Shown here: piece after piece, positions 1 through 6,998 of the stretch | How positions within the stretch are numbered: position 1 is the stretch's first letter | Layout: every line of letters begins with the position of its first letter | DNA from: an uncultured Erysipelotrichaceae bacterium | GTDB lineage: Bacteria > Bacillota_I > Bacilli_A > RF39 > UBA660 | NCBI GenBank assembly: GCA_902797275.1 | Contig: CADBSI010000074.1 | Coordinates: 1 to 7,073, forward strand | Reading direction: 5' to 3' | DNA length: 7,073 bases | Notes under the pieces: generated by a model | What the model was told of the DNA's origin: nothing | Database searches by the model: none | Seen by the model: only the letters and a program-made list of their open reading frames with translations | Program-made: the position numbers and the translations under genes

Positions 1-237
1 CCAGGTGAATATACTTTAACTGAAATAGTTGCACCAAATGGTTATGTCTTAAGTAAAGAATCAATTACTTTTACAGTTAAGAATGATGGAAGTATAACAG
101 AAGTTGTTATGTATAATACTTTATATGAAGTACCAATAACTGATTTAAATGTTAGTAAAACTATGATAATAGTTGCCTTATCATTAATTATGTTAGGTGC
201 AGGAGTTGTTGTATATTATGCAAAATTCTCAAAATAA
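1..237 (+). CDS. C-terminal end of a SpaA/Cna-B-type wall-anchored surface protein (5' end outside window)
   Basis: Open from the first base in frame 1; 78 residues are visible, ending in TAA. Residues 3-25 have the closing strands of a SpaA/Cna-B prealbumin-like domain: the 'YTLTE...APNGY' pattern (E8, APNGY 11-15) is the E-box whose glutamate supports the intramolecular Lys-Asn isopeptide bond in this family. Residues 44-48 (VPITD) sit where a sortase motif should be. They are followed by a short polar spacer, a hydrophobic helix (about 55-73) and a short basic tail ending AKFSK, the classic tripartite cell-wall sorting signal. The motif departs from LPXTG at the first and last positions. 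The overlapping downstream sortase is the obvious candidate enzyme. The family suggests an adhesin or pilin-like stalk, but the functional N-terminal part is not visible. Confidence 0.85.
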   Translation, partial: PGEYTLTEIVAPNGYVLSKESITFTVKNDGSITEVVMYNTLYEVPITDLNVSKTMIIVALSLIMLGAGVVVYYAKFSK

Positions 238-886
238 AATTATGGTTTCAATCGGTACTTTGTTATTAGTTTCCGGAACTTTGATTTTATTTAGTAATTA
301 CTTTAATGAAAAATTAAGTAATGCTTATTCTTATATGAATAGTTTATTATTAAATGAACAAGAAGAAATATATGATATACCAGAAGAAGTGGACAACTTA
401 GATGAGTCTACTTCTTCTTTAGAAAATGAAACTGAAACAAAAACTGAAACTAAAGAGTACGTTGATCCATATCAAAAATATTATATTGGTAGTTTAGAAA
501 TACCAAAAATTAATTTAAATAAAGGTTTCACAGAACTTGGTTCACCTTATAACACCGTTAATAAAAACATTGAAATTGTTCGTAATTCTTCATATCCTGA
601 TGTTGAAAAAGGAAATTTTATTCTTGCTGCACATTCAGGTAATAGTTATTTAGCTTATTTTAGAAATTTATATCAATTAAATCTTGGTGATTATGCTTAT
701 GTTAATTATAAAAATCATAAATATACTTATAAAATAGTTAACATCTATGAACAAGAAAAAACTGGTAAAATAGCAATATATAGAAATCTTGATAAAACCA
801 CATTAACTTTAGTTACATGTACTAAAAATAGTCATACTAAACAAACAATTTATATATTAGAACTTGAAAGTGTTGTTAATATCTAA
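218..886 (+). CDS. Sortase family transpeptidase, membrane-anchored
   Basis: 222 residues. Sortases cut a sorting motif in secreted proteins and join the new C-terminus to a cell-wall or pilin amine, outside the membrane. An N-terminal signal-anchor helix (about 9-28) is followed by an acidic, Glu/Thr-rich linker (about 45-83) and then the sortase barrel from 'YIGSLEIPKI'. The catalytic His is H139 in AAHSG and the Cys is C201 in TLVTC. The strand after the Cys reads KQTIYILELE, where a catalytic Arg is expected; see findings. I chose the ATG at 218 because AGGAG lies at 201-205, although 12 bases is a rather long gap. The GTG at 197 has no good ribosome site. The start lies 20 bp inside the surface-protein gene, so translational coupling is likely, and no terminator separates it from the next gene. 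The class (B- or D-like) cannot be decided by eye. Confidence 0.9.
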   Translation: MQNSQNKIMVSIGTLLLVSGTLILFSNYFNEKLSNAYSYMNSLLLNEQEEIYDIPEEVDNLDESTSSLENETETKTETKEYVDPYQKYYIGSLEIPKINLNKGFTELGSPYNTVNKNIEIVRNSSYPDVEKGNFILAAHSGNSYLAYFRNLYQLNLGDYAYVNYKNHKYTYKIVNIYEQEKTGKIAIYRNLDKTTLTLVTCTKNSHTKQTIYILELESVVNI

Positions 887-909
887 AAAAAATAAAGGGG
901 GGAGATATA

Positions 910-2160
910 ATGATACAAACAAGTATATTAGAACAATTTGATTTGTTTTTTAAACTTTTTTTAAAGCAATCAAATAAATACCTTATACTTTTAGTAGCAT
1001 CTTTAACATTAATTCTTTTAATACTTGCTAATAAGTTTAAAAATAAAAAGATAACTAAAATTATTTGTTATCTAGTATATATAGCAATATTTAGTTATTT
1101 AATATATACTTATAACAACGAAATATTTCATTTGTTTGATTATCTAATGGATAACTTATTCCTTCTTTTGTTTTTTCCTAATTTAGCTGTATATATATTA
1201 ATACTAATAATTACCAATGTTTTCTTAGTTAAATCAACTTTTTCTACAAGTGATAGTTTAATTAAAAAAAGTATAAATATTTTCTTTTTTCTAATCTTTA
1301 ATATTATATTTTACTTTATTATAAATAATATTATTACTAATAATATTAATGTATATGAAGAATTAAGTATTTATACTAATAGTGAACTTCTTAATTTAAT
1401 AGAATTAAATATGAAAGTATTTCTTATTTGGTTATTAGTTTTACTTATTATCAATTTTGTTAATAAAATTAATTCTTACATTGAAAATAGAAATTTAGCA
1501 AATAATCCAGTAGTATTTGATGATAAATTAAATTCTTCTGAATTTGATAAAATACAACCAGTTAATACCTATAATATCTACAATGATTATCTTGATGTTA
1601 TGCCAATTAAAAAAGCAAAGAAGGTTATGGAACCTATTCTTGAAATAGAACCTAAGGTTTTATCAACTAAAGAAATAATTGAATATGAACCATTAAAGAA
1701 GAAAAATAAACAAGTTAACTTAAATAAGGCTAAACCAATTGAATTTGCTAGTATTTTAGATAGCATCTACGAGAAAAATGAAGACATTAAGAAAGTTAAT
1801 AAAGTTGTATTACCTACTTTGGATGAAGTATTAGAGGAAAATCAAAAAACCAAAACTGAATTTTCTATTAAAGAAACTCAGCCTAAAAAACTTGATATTG
1901 ATTTAAGTTCATATGATGATATATTTGTTGATTATCAAACTCCTGATAAAGAATTTGAAAATAATATGGATCAAGTATTTAGTACCAACAACAATTACTT
2001 AGAAAAACTTTTATATGATGTTGAAAACTTAAGAAATAATCAAGATGATAAAAATAGTATTCAAGATATTTATTTTAAAATAAAAACTCATCAAAATGAG
2101 TTAAGTTTAAATGATTATAATTATTTAATTAATCGTTTATTGGAAATTAAAAATAGTTAA
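910..2160 (+). CDS. Unrecognised five-helix membrane protein with long charged cytoplasmic tail
   Basis: 416 residues; I do not recognise the family. A strong ribosome site (AAAGGGGGGAG, ending 5 bases before the ATG) sets the start, 23 bp after the sortase stop, so co-transcription with the sortase is likely. Hydrophobic helices lie at about 24-41, 49-67, 82-107, 121-141 and 168-186. The positively charged loops after helices 1, 3 and 5 (KFKNKK, SLIKK, NKINSYIENR) put the N-terminus outside and the C-terminus inside. Residues 190-416 are hydrophilic, rich in Lys/Glu/Asp/Asn and low in complexity, with probable helices only at the end (about 360-416, with alternating leucines). No catalytic motif is visible. 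A scaffold or regulator linked to the surface/sortase genes is a guess from position only. Its stop overlaps the stop of the convergent gene by 4 bp. Confidence 0.8.
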   Translation: MIQTSILEQFDLFFKLFLKQSNKYLILLVASLTLILLILANKFKNKKITKIICYLVYIAIFSYLIYTYNNEIFHLFDYLMDNLFLLLFFPNLAVYILILIITNVFLVKSTFSTSDSLIKKSINIFFFLIFNIIFYFIINNIITNNINVYEELSIYTNSELLNLIELNMKVFLIWLLVLLIINFVNKINSYIENRNLANNPVVFDDKLNSSEFDKIQPVNTYNIYNDYLDVMPIKKAKKVMEPILEIEPKVLSTKEIIEYEPLKKKNKQVNLNKAKPIEFASILDSIYEKNEDIKKVNKVVLPTLDEVLEENQKTKTEFSIKETQPKKLDIDLSSYDDIFVDYQTPDKEFENNMDQVFSTNNNYLEKLLYDVENLRNNQDDKNSIQDIYFKIKTHQNELSLNDYNYLINRLLEIKNS

Positions 2161-2165
2161 TTTTT
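2144..2165. terminator. Weak AU-only hairpin at the convergent gene ends, possible bidirectional terminator
   Basis: AAATTAA (2144-2150) can pair with TTAATTT (2157-2163) around a 6-base loop, followed by two more T on + ; on - the hairpin is also followed by T-rich sequence. It spans both overlapping stop codons, where a shared terminator would be expected. The stem has no G-C pair, and such hairpins arise by chance in DNA this AT-rich. Confidence 0.25.
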
Positions 2166-2666
2166 CATAATTTTATTTATAAATACTAAACATGTATCAA
2201 TTAAAAAAATAATTAAAATAATAATTGTTATATGGTTTGGTATTTTTTTTATAATATTTATATTAAAGAAAGGATGTAAATATTTAATAATAAAAGTAGC
2301 TAATAAACCCCAATAAATAGCATAATCAAGACAAATATATTTACCTAGATGATATTTATGATTTTGATAGTTCCATTTATCTATTTTAAGTAATAAATGA
2401 ATTAAAGAGCCACCTATCCATTCAATTGTAGTTGTTATTACAACAAAACTAAGATAACATAAAATTATTGTAATAATATTATTAGGTAAAATAGTAGTTA
2501 ATTTATTAAATAATAAAATACAAGGGAGCATACCAAAGCCATATACTAAAGTATAAGGACCATAAAAAATACTACTATGTTGATTAGTATTACATACTTT
2601 ATAAACAACACTTTCCATAATAAAACCTAGTAAGGAATAAAACATAATTAAATTAAAATAATACAT
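2157..2666 (-). CDS. Putative ABC-transporter permease family protein (CmpB-like, Pfam ABC_trans_CmpB type)
   Basis: 169 residues, about five membrane helices (roughly 4-22, 36-54, 63-83, 111-131, 146-165). The motif order matches the small multi-pass family annotated as 'putative ABC transporter permease': an N-terminal 'YSLLGFIMES' like the family's YSxxGWxxE, then 'YGPYTLVYGFG' (35-45), a mid-protein Glu in 'TTTIEWIGG' (78-86), 'KWNYQNHKYHLGKYICL' resembling the family's WDYS...GxICL, and 'YWGLL' (118-122). The family's transport role is not firmly established and no ATPase or binding protein is beside it, so the function stays open. AGGTG on the minus strand (2671-2675) ends 4 bases before the ATG. 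A TATACT-like -10 on the minus strand (2725-2730) has no good -35 and overlaps the forward glmS -10. Confidence 0.8.
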   Translation of the reverse strand: MYYFNLIMFYSLLGFIMESVVYKVCNTNQHSSIFYGPYTLVYGFGMLPCILLFNKLTTILPNNIITIILCYLSFVVITTTIEWIGGSLIHLLLKIDKWNYQNHKYHLGKYICLDYAIYWGLLATFIIKYLHPFFNINIIKKIPNHITIIILIIFLIDTCLVFINKIMKN

Positions 2667-2705
2667 ATATCACCTGTTAAATATATGTAAAATTCTTTTT
2701 AATAT

Positions 2706-2734
2706 TTGTCTTTTTTTTCTATTTAGTATAGAAT
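2706..2734 (+). promoter_or_regulatory. Housekeeping-type promoter for the ribozyme-glmS unit
   Basis: TTGTCT (2706-2711) and TAGAAT (2729-2734) are separated by 17 bases, four and five of six matches to the sigma-A consensus. Transcription would begin near 2741, about 38 bases before the ribozyme cleavage site. Confidence 0.7.
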
Positions 2735-2769
2735 ATTAATATAAAGGTTATTATAAAAGGAGGAAAAGT

Positions 2770-2888
2770 GATAATTTAGCGCCAGAACCTGTTGGTTGAC
2801 GAGGTTTAATGTTATCGAATATTTCGGCGGATGCATTAACGGGTAGTACTCGTAAGATATATAATAAAAAATAAAATTAATATTATAA
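2770..2888 (+). ncRNA. glmS ribozyme-riboswitch (glucosamine-6-phosphate-activated self-cleaving RNA)
   Basis: The conserved glmS catalytic core is plain: AGCGCCAGAAC at 2778-2788, GTTGACGAGG, then TTATCGAA, and TTCGGCGGATG further on. By the family's known mechanism the RNA cuts itself between A2778 and G2779 using glucosamine-6-phosphate as cofactor, and the cut mRNA is then degraded, giving product feedback on GlmS. Visible helices: a very short P1 (AACC/GGTT around TGTT), P2 (TTAATG/CATTAA), the CGCC/GGCG core pairing, a short P3 (ACGGG/CTCGT around TAGTA), a conserved AAG, and a P4-like AU-only stem (2860-2866 with 2881-2887). The 3' pseudoknot domain (P3.1, P4.1) is small or missing. 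It lies directly between the promoter and the glmS ribosome site. The 3' boundary is approximate. Confidence 0.96.
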
Positions 2889-2917
2889 CAAAAAATATAT
2901 CAACTAGAAGGAGATTT

Positions 2918-4687
2918 ATGTGTGGAATAATAGGATATAATGGAAAAGAAAATGCTATTCCAATTTTAATAGAAGGTTTAAAAAGTCTTGAATATAGAGG
3001 ATATGATTCAAGTGGAATAGCTTATTTTACCAATAATAAAATAAAAATATTTAAAGAACAAGGAAGAATTGAGGAACTAGAAAAAATATTAGTTTCAGAT
3101 GATACTAATATAGGTATAGGTCATACTAGATGGGCAACTCATGGAAGACCTAATAATATAAATGCTCATCCTCATAAAGTAGGAAATGTTACGCTAGTTC
3201 ATAATGGAATAATTGAAAATTATCATGAATTAAAAGAAGAATTGTTAAAAAAAGGTTATACTTTTAAAAGTGAAACTGATACTGAAGTAGCAGCTGCTTT
3301 AGTAGATGATTTAATTAAAACTAAAGAAAATATTATAAGTGGTTTAGCAAAACTTAAAAATATTCTTAAAGGAAGTTATGCTTTTGCTATTCTTTTTGAT
3401 TTTGATCCTGATAATATTTATGCTCTTAGATATGGAAGTCCTTTAATAGTTGCTGAAAGTAGTATAGGTAATTTTATAGCAAGTGATATACCAGCTATTT
3501 TAAAATATACAAAAAATTATTATTTAATAGATGATAGTATAGCAGTTATTACTAAAGATAAGATTAAATTTTATTTAAATAATCAAGAAATTCACAAAGA
3601 AAAATTAACTTTTAATCATGATATAATGTCTGCTACTAAAGGAGGATATAGTCATTTCATGTTAAAAGAGATAAATGAAGAACCTGAATTAGTAGATAAA
3701 TATTTAAAATATTATTTAAACAATTTAGAACTTATTCCAAGTATTAGTAAATATAAAAAAATATATATTGTTGCCTGTGGATCAGCATATCATGCTAGTT
3801 TAATAGGTTCTTATCTAATTGAAAAGTATTTAAATATTGAAACTAAAGTAGAACTTGCTAGTGAATTTCGTTATAAAAAGAATTTTTTGAAAAAAGATGA
3901 TTTAGTTATATTAGTTTCCCAATCAGGAGAAACTGCTGATACCATTGCTTCTTTAAGACTTGCTAAAGAGACAACCAAAACTCTTGGAATAGTTAATGTT
4001 GTAGGATCAACTATAGCTAGAGAAAGTCAAGAAGTAATTTATATAAATGCAGGATGTGAAATAGCTGTTGCAACAACAAAAGCCTTTACTCTTCAAGTAT
4101 TAACTTTTAGTATGTTAATATACAAAGAATTACTTAAAATAGATCCTGAATTAAGTAAAGAAGTTTTAAATGATTATAATAAATTAAGTCAAGAAATAAG
4201 AAAACTTATTAATATAGATTATAAAGATATAGTAAATAAAATTAGTAAACATAAAGATGTATTTTTTATAGGAAGATTAATAGATTATTATTTAGCTTTA
4301 GAAGGATCTTTAAAATTAAAAGAAATTTCATATATTCATTCAGAGACTTATGCAGCGGGAGAACTTAAACATGGAACTATTTCTTTAATAGAAGAGAATA
4401 CTCCCGTTATTAGTGTTTTAACTGATAAATCTATTTATGAAAAAACAATTAGTAATATTAAAGAAACTAAAGCAAGAGGAGCTTATTCTTTAGTCATTAA
4501 AAGAGAATGTTTAAATATAGCAAGTGATGTTTATGATGATTTAATAGAAATACCTGATTTAAGTGATTTAACAACATGTGTTTTAAGTGTTATTCCTATG
4601 CAATTATTAGCTTATTATGTTGCTCTTAATTTAGGATATGATATTGATAAACCAAGAAATTTAGCTAAAAGTGTTACAGTTGAATAA
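2918..4687 (+). CDS. glmS: Glutamine--fructose-6-phosphate aminotransferase (isomerizing)
   Basis: 589 residues, near the usual 600. It makes glucosamine-6-phosphate from fructose-6-phosphate and glutamine in the cytoplasm, the first committed step to UDP-GlcNAc and peptidoglycan. The N-terminal class II glutaminase domain (1 to about 225) starts MCGIIG, Cys2 being the nucleophile after Met removal, with HTRWATHG (69-76), HNGIIEN (95-101) and ETDTE (119-123). Two SIS isomerase domains follow: ACGSAYHA (286-293), SQSGETADT (334-342) and VATTKAFT (384-391) in the first; LEGSLKLKEISYIH (461-474), E469 and H485 in GELKHG, and the C-terminal NLAKSVTVE with its active-site Lys584 in the second. All key residues are present. 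AGAAGGAG ends 5 bases before the ATG. It is preceded by its ribozyme and followed by a terminator, so it is probably a single-gene unit. Confidence 0.98.
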   Translation: MCGIIGYNGKENAIPILIEGLKSLEYRGYDSSGIAYFTNNKIKIFKEQGRIEELEKILVSDDTNIGIGHTRWATHGRPNNINAHPHKVGNVTLVHNGIIENYHELKEELLKKGYTFKSETDTEVAAALVDDLIKTKENIISGLAKLKNILKGSYAFAILFDFDPDNIYALRYGSPLIVAESSIGNFIASDIPAILKYTKNYYLIDDSIAVITKDKIKFYLNNQEIHKEKLTFNHDIMSATKGGYSHFMLKEINEEPELVDKYLKYYLNNLELIPSISKYKKIYIVACGSAYHASLIGSYLIEKYLNIETKVELASEFRYKKNFLKKDDLVILVSQSGETADTIASLRLAKETTKTLGIVNVVGSTIARESQEVIYINAGCEIAVATTKAFTLQVLTFSMLIYKELLKIDPELSKEVLNDYNKLSQEIRKLINIDYKDIVNKISKHKDVFFIGRLIDYYLALEGSLKLKEISYIHSETYAAGELKHGTISLIEENTPVISVLTDKSIYEKTISNIKETKARGAYSLVIKRECLNIASDVYDDLIEIPDLSDLTTCVLSVIPMQLLAYYVALNLGYDIDKPRNLAKSVTVE

Positions 4688-4692
4688 TTAAG

Positions 4693-4729
4693 AAAACTAG
4701 TAATTATTAAAAAAATTATTAGTTTTTTT
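4693..4729 (+). terminator. Intrinsic terminator of glmS
   Basis: AAAACTAGTAATT (4693-4705) pairs with AATTATTAGTTTT (4714-4726) over 13 positions with one G-U pair and an 8-base A-rich loop, followed by a run of T to 4729. It sits just after the glmS stop and just before the recG promoter. Confidence 0.8.
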
Positions 4730-4742
4730 CGTCCTTAATTTA

Positions 4743-4771
4743 TTTACTAAAAAGCAAAAATTTGGTATAAT
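4743..4771 (+). promoter_or_regulatory. Housekeeping-type promoter of recG
   Basis: TTTACT (4743-4748), a 17-base spacer and a perfect TATAAT (4766-4771). The predicted start of transcription, near 4778, leaves a leader of only about 15 bases before the recG ATG at 4793. The in-frame ATG at 4772 would lie upstream of the transcript start. Confidence 0.8.
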
Positions 4772-4792
4772 ATGCTAGTAAGTGAGGTCAAG

Positions 4793-6796
4793 ATGGAACT
4801 AAAAGATGTAAAGGGTATTGGAAGTAAAAGCTTAAGCTTATTAAATAAATTAGGTATATACACTGTTAATGATTTAATTACTTATTATCCAGTTAGATAT
4901 GATGTTTTAAAACAAACAGATTTTAATAATTTAGATGATGATATGAAAGTAATAGTTGATGGGAGAGTAGAATCAATTCCTATAGTAATAAGAATTAAAA
5001 CTGGACTTAATAAAATGAATTTTAGACTTTCAGGAACAGATAGAATATTTGGTGTATCAATTTTTAATCGGGCTTTTCTAAAACAACATTTAACAATTGG
5101 AAGTAATGTAATAGTAATTGGTAAATATGATAAAGTAAAAAATATTATAACAGCAAGTGATATTAAATTAGGTAGACTTGGTAATTCGATTAAAATAGAA
5201 TCAGTTTATCATTTAACAAATGGTTTGACTTCTAAAAATATTTCAACTTATGTTAATATGGCTCTTTTACAACTAGGACATGATATAGATGATTATATAC
5301 CAAATTATTTAGTTGAAAAATATCAATTTCCAAGTAAGAAAATGGCTTTAAATATTATTCATAATCCAAATGAAATAGAAAAATTAAAAAGTGCTAAGAT
5401 AAGACTTAAATATGAAGAATTATTTGAGTTTATGTTTAAAATAAATTATTTAAAAAGAGAAAATACTAAATTAGATGGTATTAAAAGAAAAATATATAAA
5501 AAAGATATAGAAAGTATTTATAAATTACTACCTTTCACTTTAACAAATGATCAAAAGAAAGTAATTGAAGAAATAAGAGTTGATATGAATAGTAGTAAAA
5601 GAATGAATAGATTAATTCAAGGTGATGTAGGATCTGGTAAAACTATTGTTAGTTTAATTGCTATGTATATGAATAAATTAAGTGGTTATCAAAGTGCTCT
5701 TATGGTACCAACTGAAATACTTGCTAATCAACATTATAATAATATGAAAAATTTATTTGGTGATTTAGTTGAGGTTAAATTATTAACTGGTTCAACTTCT
5801 AAAAAAGAGAAGAATTTAATCTATGAAGGTTTATTAGATGGAACAATTGATATGGTAGTAGGTACCCATGCTTTAATTCAAGAAGATGTTAAATATCATA
5901 ATTTGGGACTTGTTGTAACTGATGAACAACATAGATTTGGGGTTAATCAAAGAGAAAATTTAAAAAATAAAGGACTAACTCCTGATGTTTTATATATGAG
6001 TGCAACTCCAATTCCAAGAACTTATGCTTTAACTATATATGGGGATATGGATGTATCTACTATTAAAGAGATGCCAAAAGGAAGAAAAGAAGTTAAAACT
6101 TATGTTTTTAAAAATGATGATATGCCAAAGGTATTAGAAATGATGTATAAAGAACTTCAAGAAAATCATCAAATATATGTAATTGCTCCTTTAATAGAAG
6201 AAAGTGATAGTAGTAATTTAGTAAGTGTTAATGAACTTAAAGATAAAATGAATGTAGCTTTTGGTAAAAAGTATAATATTGATATTGTTCATGGGAAAAT
6301 GCCTAGTAAGATGAAAGATGAAATCATGAATAAATTTAGTTCTCATAAAATAGATATTTTAATTAGTACAACGGTAATTGAAGTTGGAATTGATGTTAAA
6401 AATGCTAGTCAAATGGTAATATTTGATGCTAATAGATTTGGACTTTCTACTCTTCATCAATTAAGAGGAAGGGTAGGAAGAGGAGAAATTGCTTCAAGTT
6501 GTATTTTAATATCTGATACTGATACTAAGAGATTACAAATACTTGAATCAACAAGTGATGGTTTTAAATTAAGTGAAGAAGATTTTAAATTAAGAGGATC
6601 GGGAGATTTGTTTGGAACTAAGCAAAGTGGAGATATGACTTTTAAAATTGCTAATATAAAAGAAGATTATAAAATTTTAGTTCAAGCTAATACGGATTCT
6701 TTAGAGTTTTTAAATAATACTCCGGTTGATTGTTTAAAATTAAGAGATGAATTAATTAGTACTGTACGAAAAGACAATGTTTTAGAAAAAGAGTAG
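4793..6796 (+). CDS. recG: ATP-dependent DNA helicase RecG
   Basis: 667 residues, close to the roughly 680 usual in Bacilli. RecG is a double-stranded DNA translocase that remodels stalled replication forks and branch-migrates Holliday junctions. The N-terminal helical region opens with LKDVKGIGSKSLSLLNKLGI, followed by the OB-fold wedge domain (about 50-140). The SF2 motor has motif I GDVGSGKT (277-284), motif Ia MVPTEILANQH, motif II DEQH (377-380), motif III SATPIPRT (403-410), motif V TTVIEVGIDV (526-535) and motif VI QLRGRVGRG (556-564). The RecG-specific translocation motif LRGSGDLFGTKQSG (600-613) follows; Ser replaces the common Pro in LRGPGD. I chose the ATG at 4793 because GAGGT lies at 4784-4788 and an upstream ATG at 4772 abuts the -10 box. 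Stops TAG and TAA are in tandem. No terminator follows directly, so reading into the next region is possible. Confidence 0.97.
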   Translation: MELKDVKGIGSKSLSLLNKLGIYTVNDLITYYPVRYDVLKQTDFNNLDDDMKVIVDGRVESIPIVIRIKTGLNKMNFRLSGTDRIFGVSIFNRAFLKQHLTIGSNVIVIGKYDKVKNIITASDIKLGRLGNSIKIESVYHLTNGLTSKNISTYVNMALLQLGHDIDDYIPNYLVEKYQFPSKKMALNIIHNPNEIEKLKSAKIRLKYEELFEFMFKINYLKRENTKLDGIKRKIYKKDIESIYKLLPFTLTNDQKKVIEEIRVDMNSSKRMNRLIQGDVGSGKTIVSLIAMYMNKLSGYQSALMVPTEILANQHYNNMKNLFGDLVEVKLLTGSTSKKEKNLIYEGLLDGTIDMVVGTHALIQEDVKYHNLGLVVTDEQHRFGVNQRENLKNKGLTPDVLYMSATPIPRTYALTIYGDMDVSTIKEMPKGRKEVKTYVFKNDDMPKVLEMMYKELQENHQIYVIAPLIEESDSSNLVSVNELKDKMNVAFGKKYNIDIVHGKMPSKMKDEIMNKFSSHKIDILISTTVIEVGIDVKNASQMVIFDANRFGLSTLHQLRGRVGRGEIASSCILISDTDTKRLQILESTSDGFKLSEEDFKLRGSGDLFGTKQSGDMTFKIANIKEDYKILVQANTDSLEFLNNTPVDCLKLRDELISTVRKDNVLEKE

Positions 6797-6804
6797 TAAA
6801 AAAT

Positions 6805-6846
6805 AATATGTAAAATTAAAAGAAAAATATGTCAAATTAAATCTTT
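6805..6846 (+). repeat. Two 21-bp-spaced direct repeats just upstream of a promoter
   Basis: A 16-base core, AATATGTMAAATTAAA (M = A or C), occurs at 6805-6820 and again at 6826-6841 with one difference. The period is 21 bp, about two helical turns. The second copy ends 9 bases before the -35 box at 6851, so the pair could be an operator, an A-rich UP element, or a chance duplication in AT-rich spacer. Confidence 0.55.
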
Positions 6847-6850
6847 TCCA

Positions 6851-6879
6851 TTGACTAATTATGAAAAATATAATAATAT
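6851..6879 (+). promoter_or_regulatory. Strong promoter facing the structured RNA region
   Basis: TTGACT (6851-6856), 17 bases, then TAATAT (6874-6879): five of six and four of six consensus matches with ideal spacing. An overlapping TATAAT at 6869-6874 is only 12 bases from the -35. Transcription would start near 6886, at the foot of the first hairpin, so the RNA would have almost no unstructured 5' leader. Confidence 0.7.
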
Positions 6880-6884
6880 TTAAA

Positions 6885-6998
6885 TGTATGGTTAAACCAT
6901 ACATGCACTTCACGGTTTATAGTGAGTGCATATTCAACCAAAACCCCCTGAAGAGAGCGAAAGCTCTCATTTTTTGTTGAAATTACAGGGGTTTTCGT
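6885..6998 (+). ncRNA. Candidate structured small RNA or leader, family unknown
   Basis: This stretch is clearly richer in G+C than its surroundings and consists almost wholly of inverted repeats. Hairpin 1: ATGTATGG (6884-6891) with CCATACAT (6897-6904). Hairpin 2: TGCACTTCAC (6904-6913) with GTGAGTGCA (6922-6930), one bulged T. Stem B: AAAACCCCCTG (6940-6950) with CAGGGGTTTT (6986-6995), one bulged C. Inside B is hairpin C, GAGAGC-GAAA-GCTCTC (6953-6968), with a GNRA tetraloop. Stem A, TTCAAC (6933-6938) with GTTGAA (6976-6981), crosses B and would make an H-type pseudoknot. I could not match it to tmRNA, SRP RNA, 6S RNA, RNase P or a riboswitch I know. It could be a free small RNA, the leader of a gene beyond the window, or the end of a mobile element. 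The 3' end is either near 6998 or at the terminator ending at 7070. Confidence 0.6.

Noticed and set aside
197..217. GTG start extending the sortase by seven residues
   Set aside because: There is no ribosome site before it, while AGGAG at 201-205 serves the ATG at 218; the extra residues precede the signal anchor and add nothing.
6888..6980. A 30-codon open frame (starts MVKPYMHF, ends ALIFC)
   Set aside because: It has no ribosome site, would be almost leaderless, has base and codon composition unlike the other genes, and every part of it lies in the hairpins, so its bases are better explained by RNA structure.
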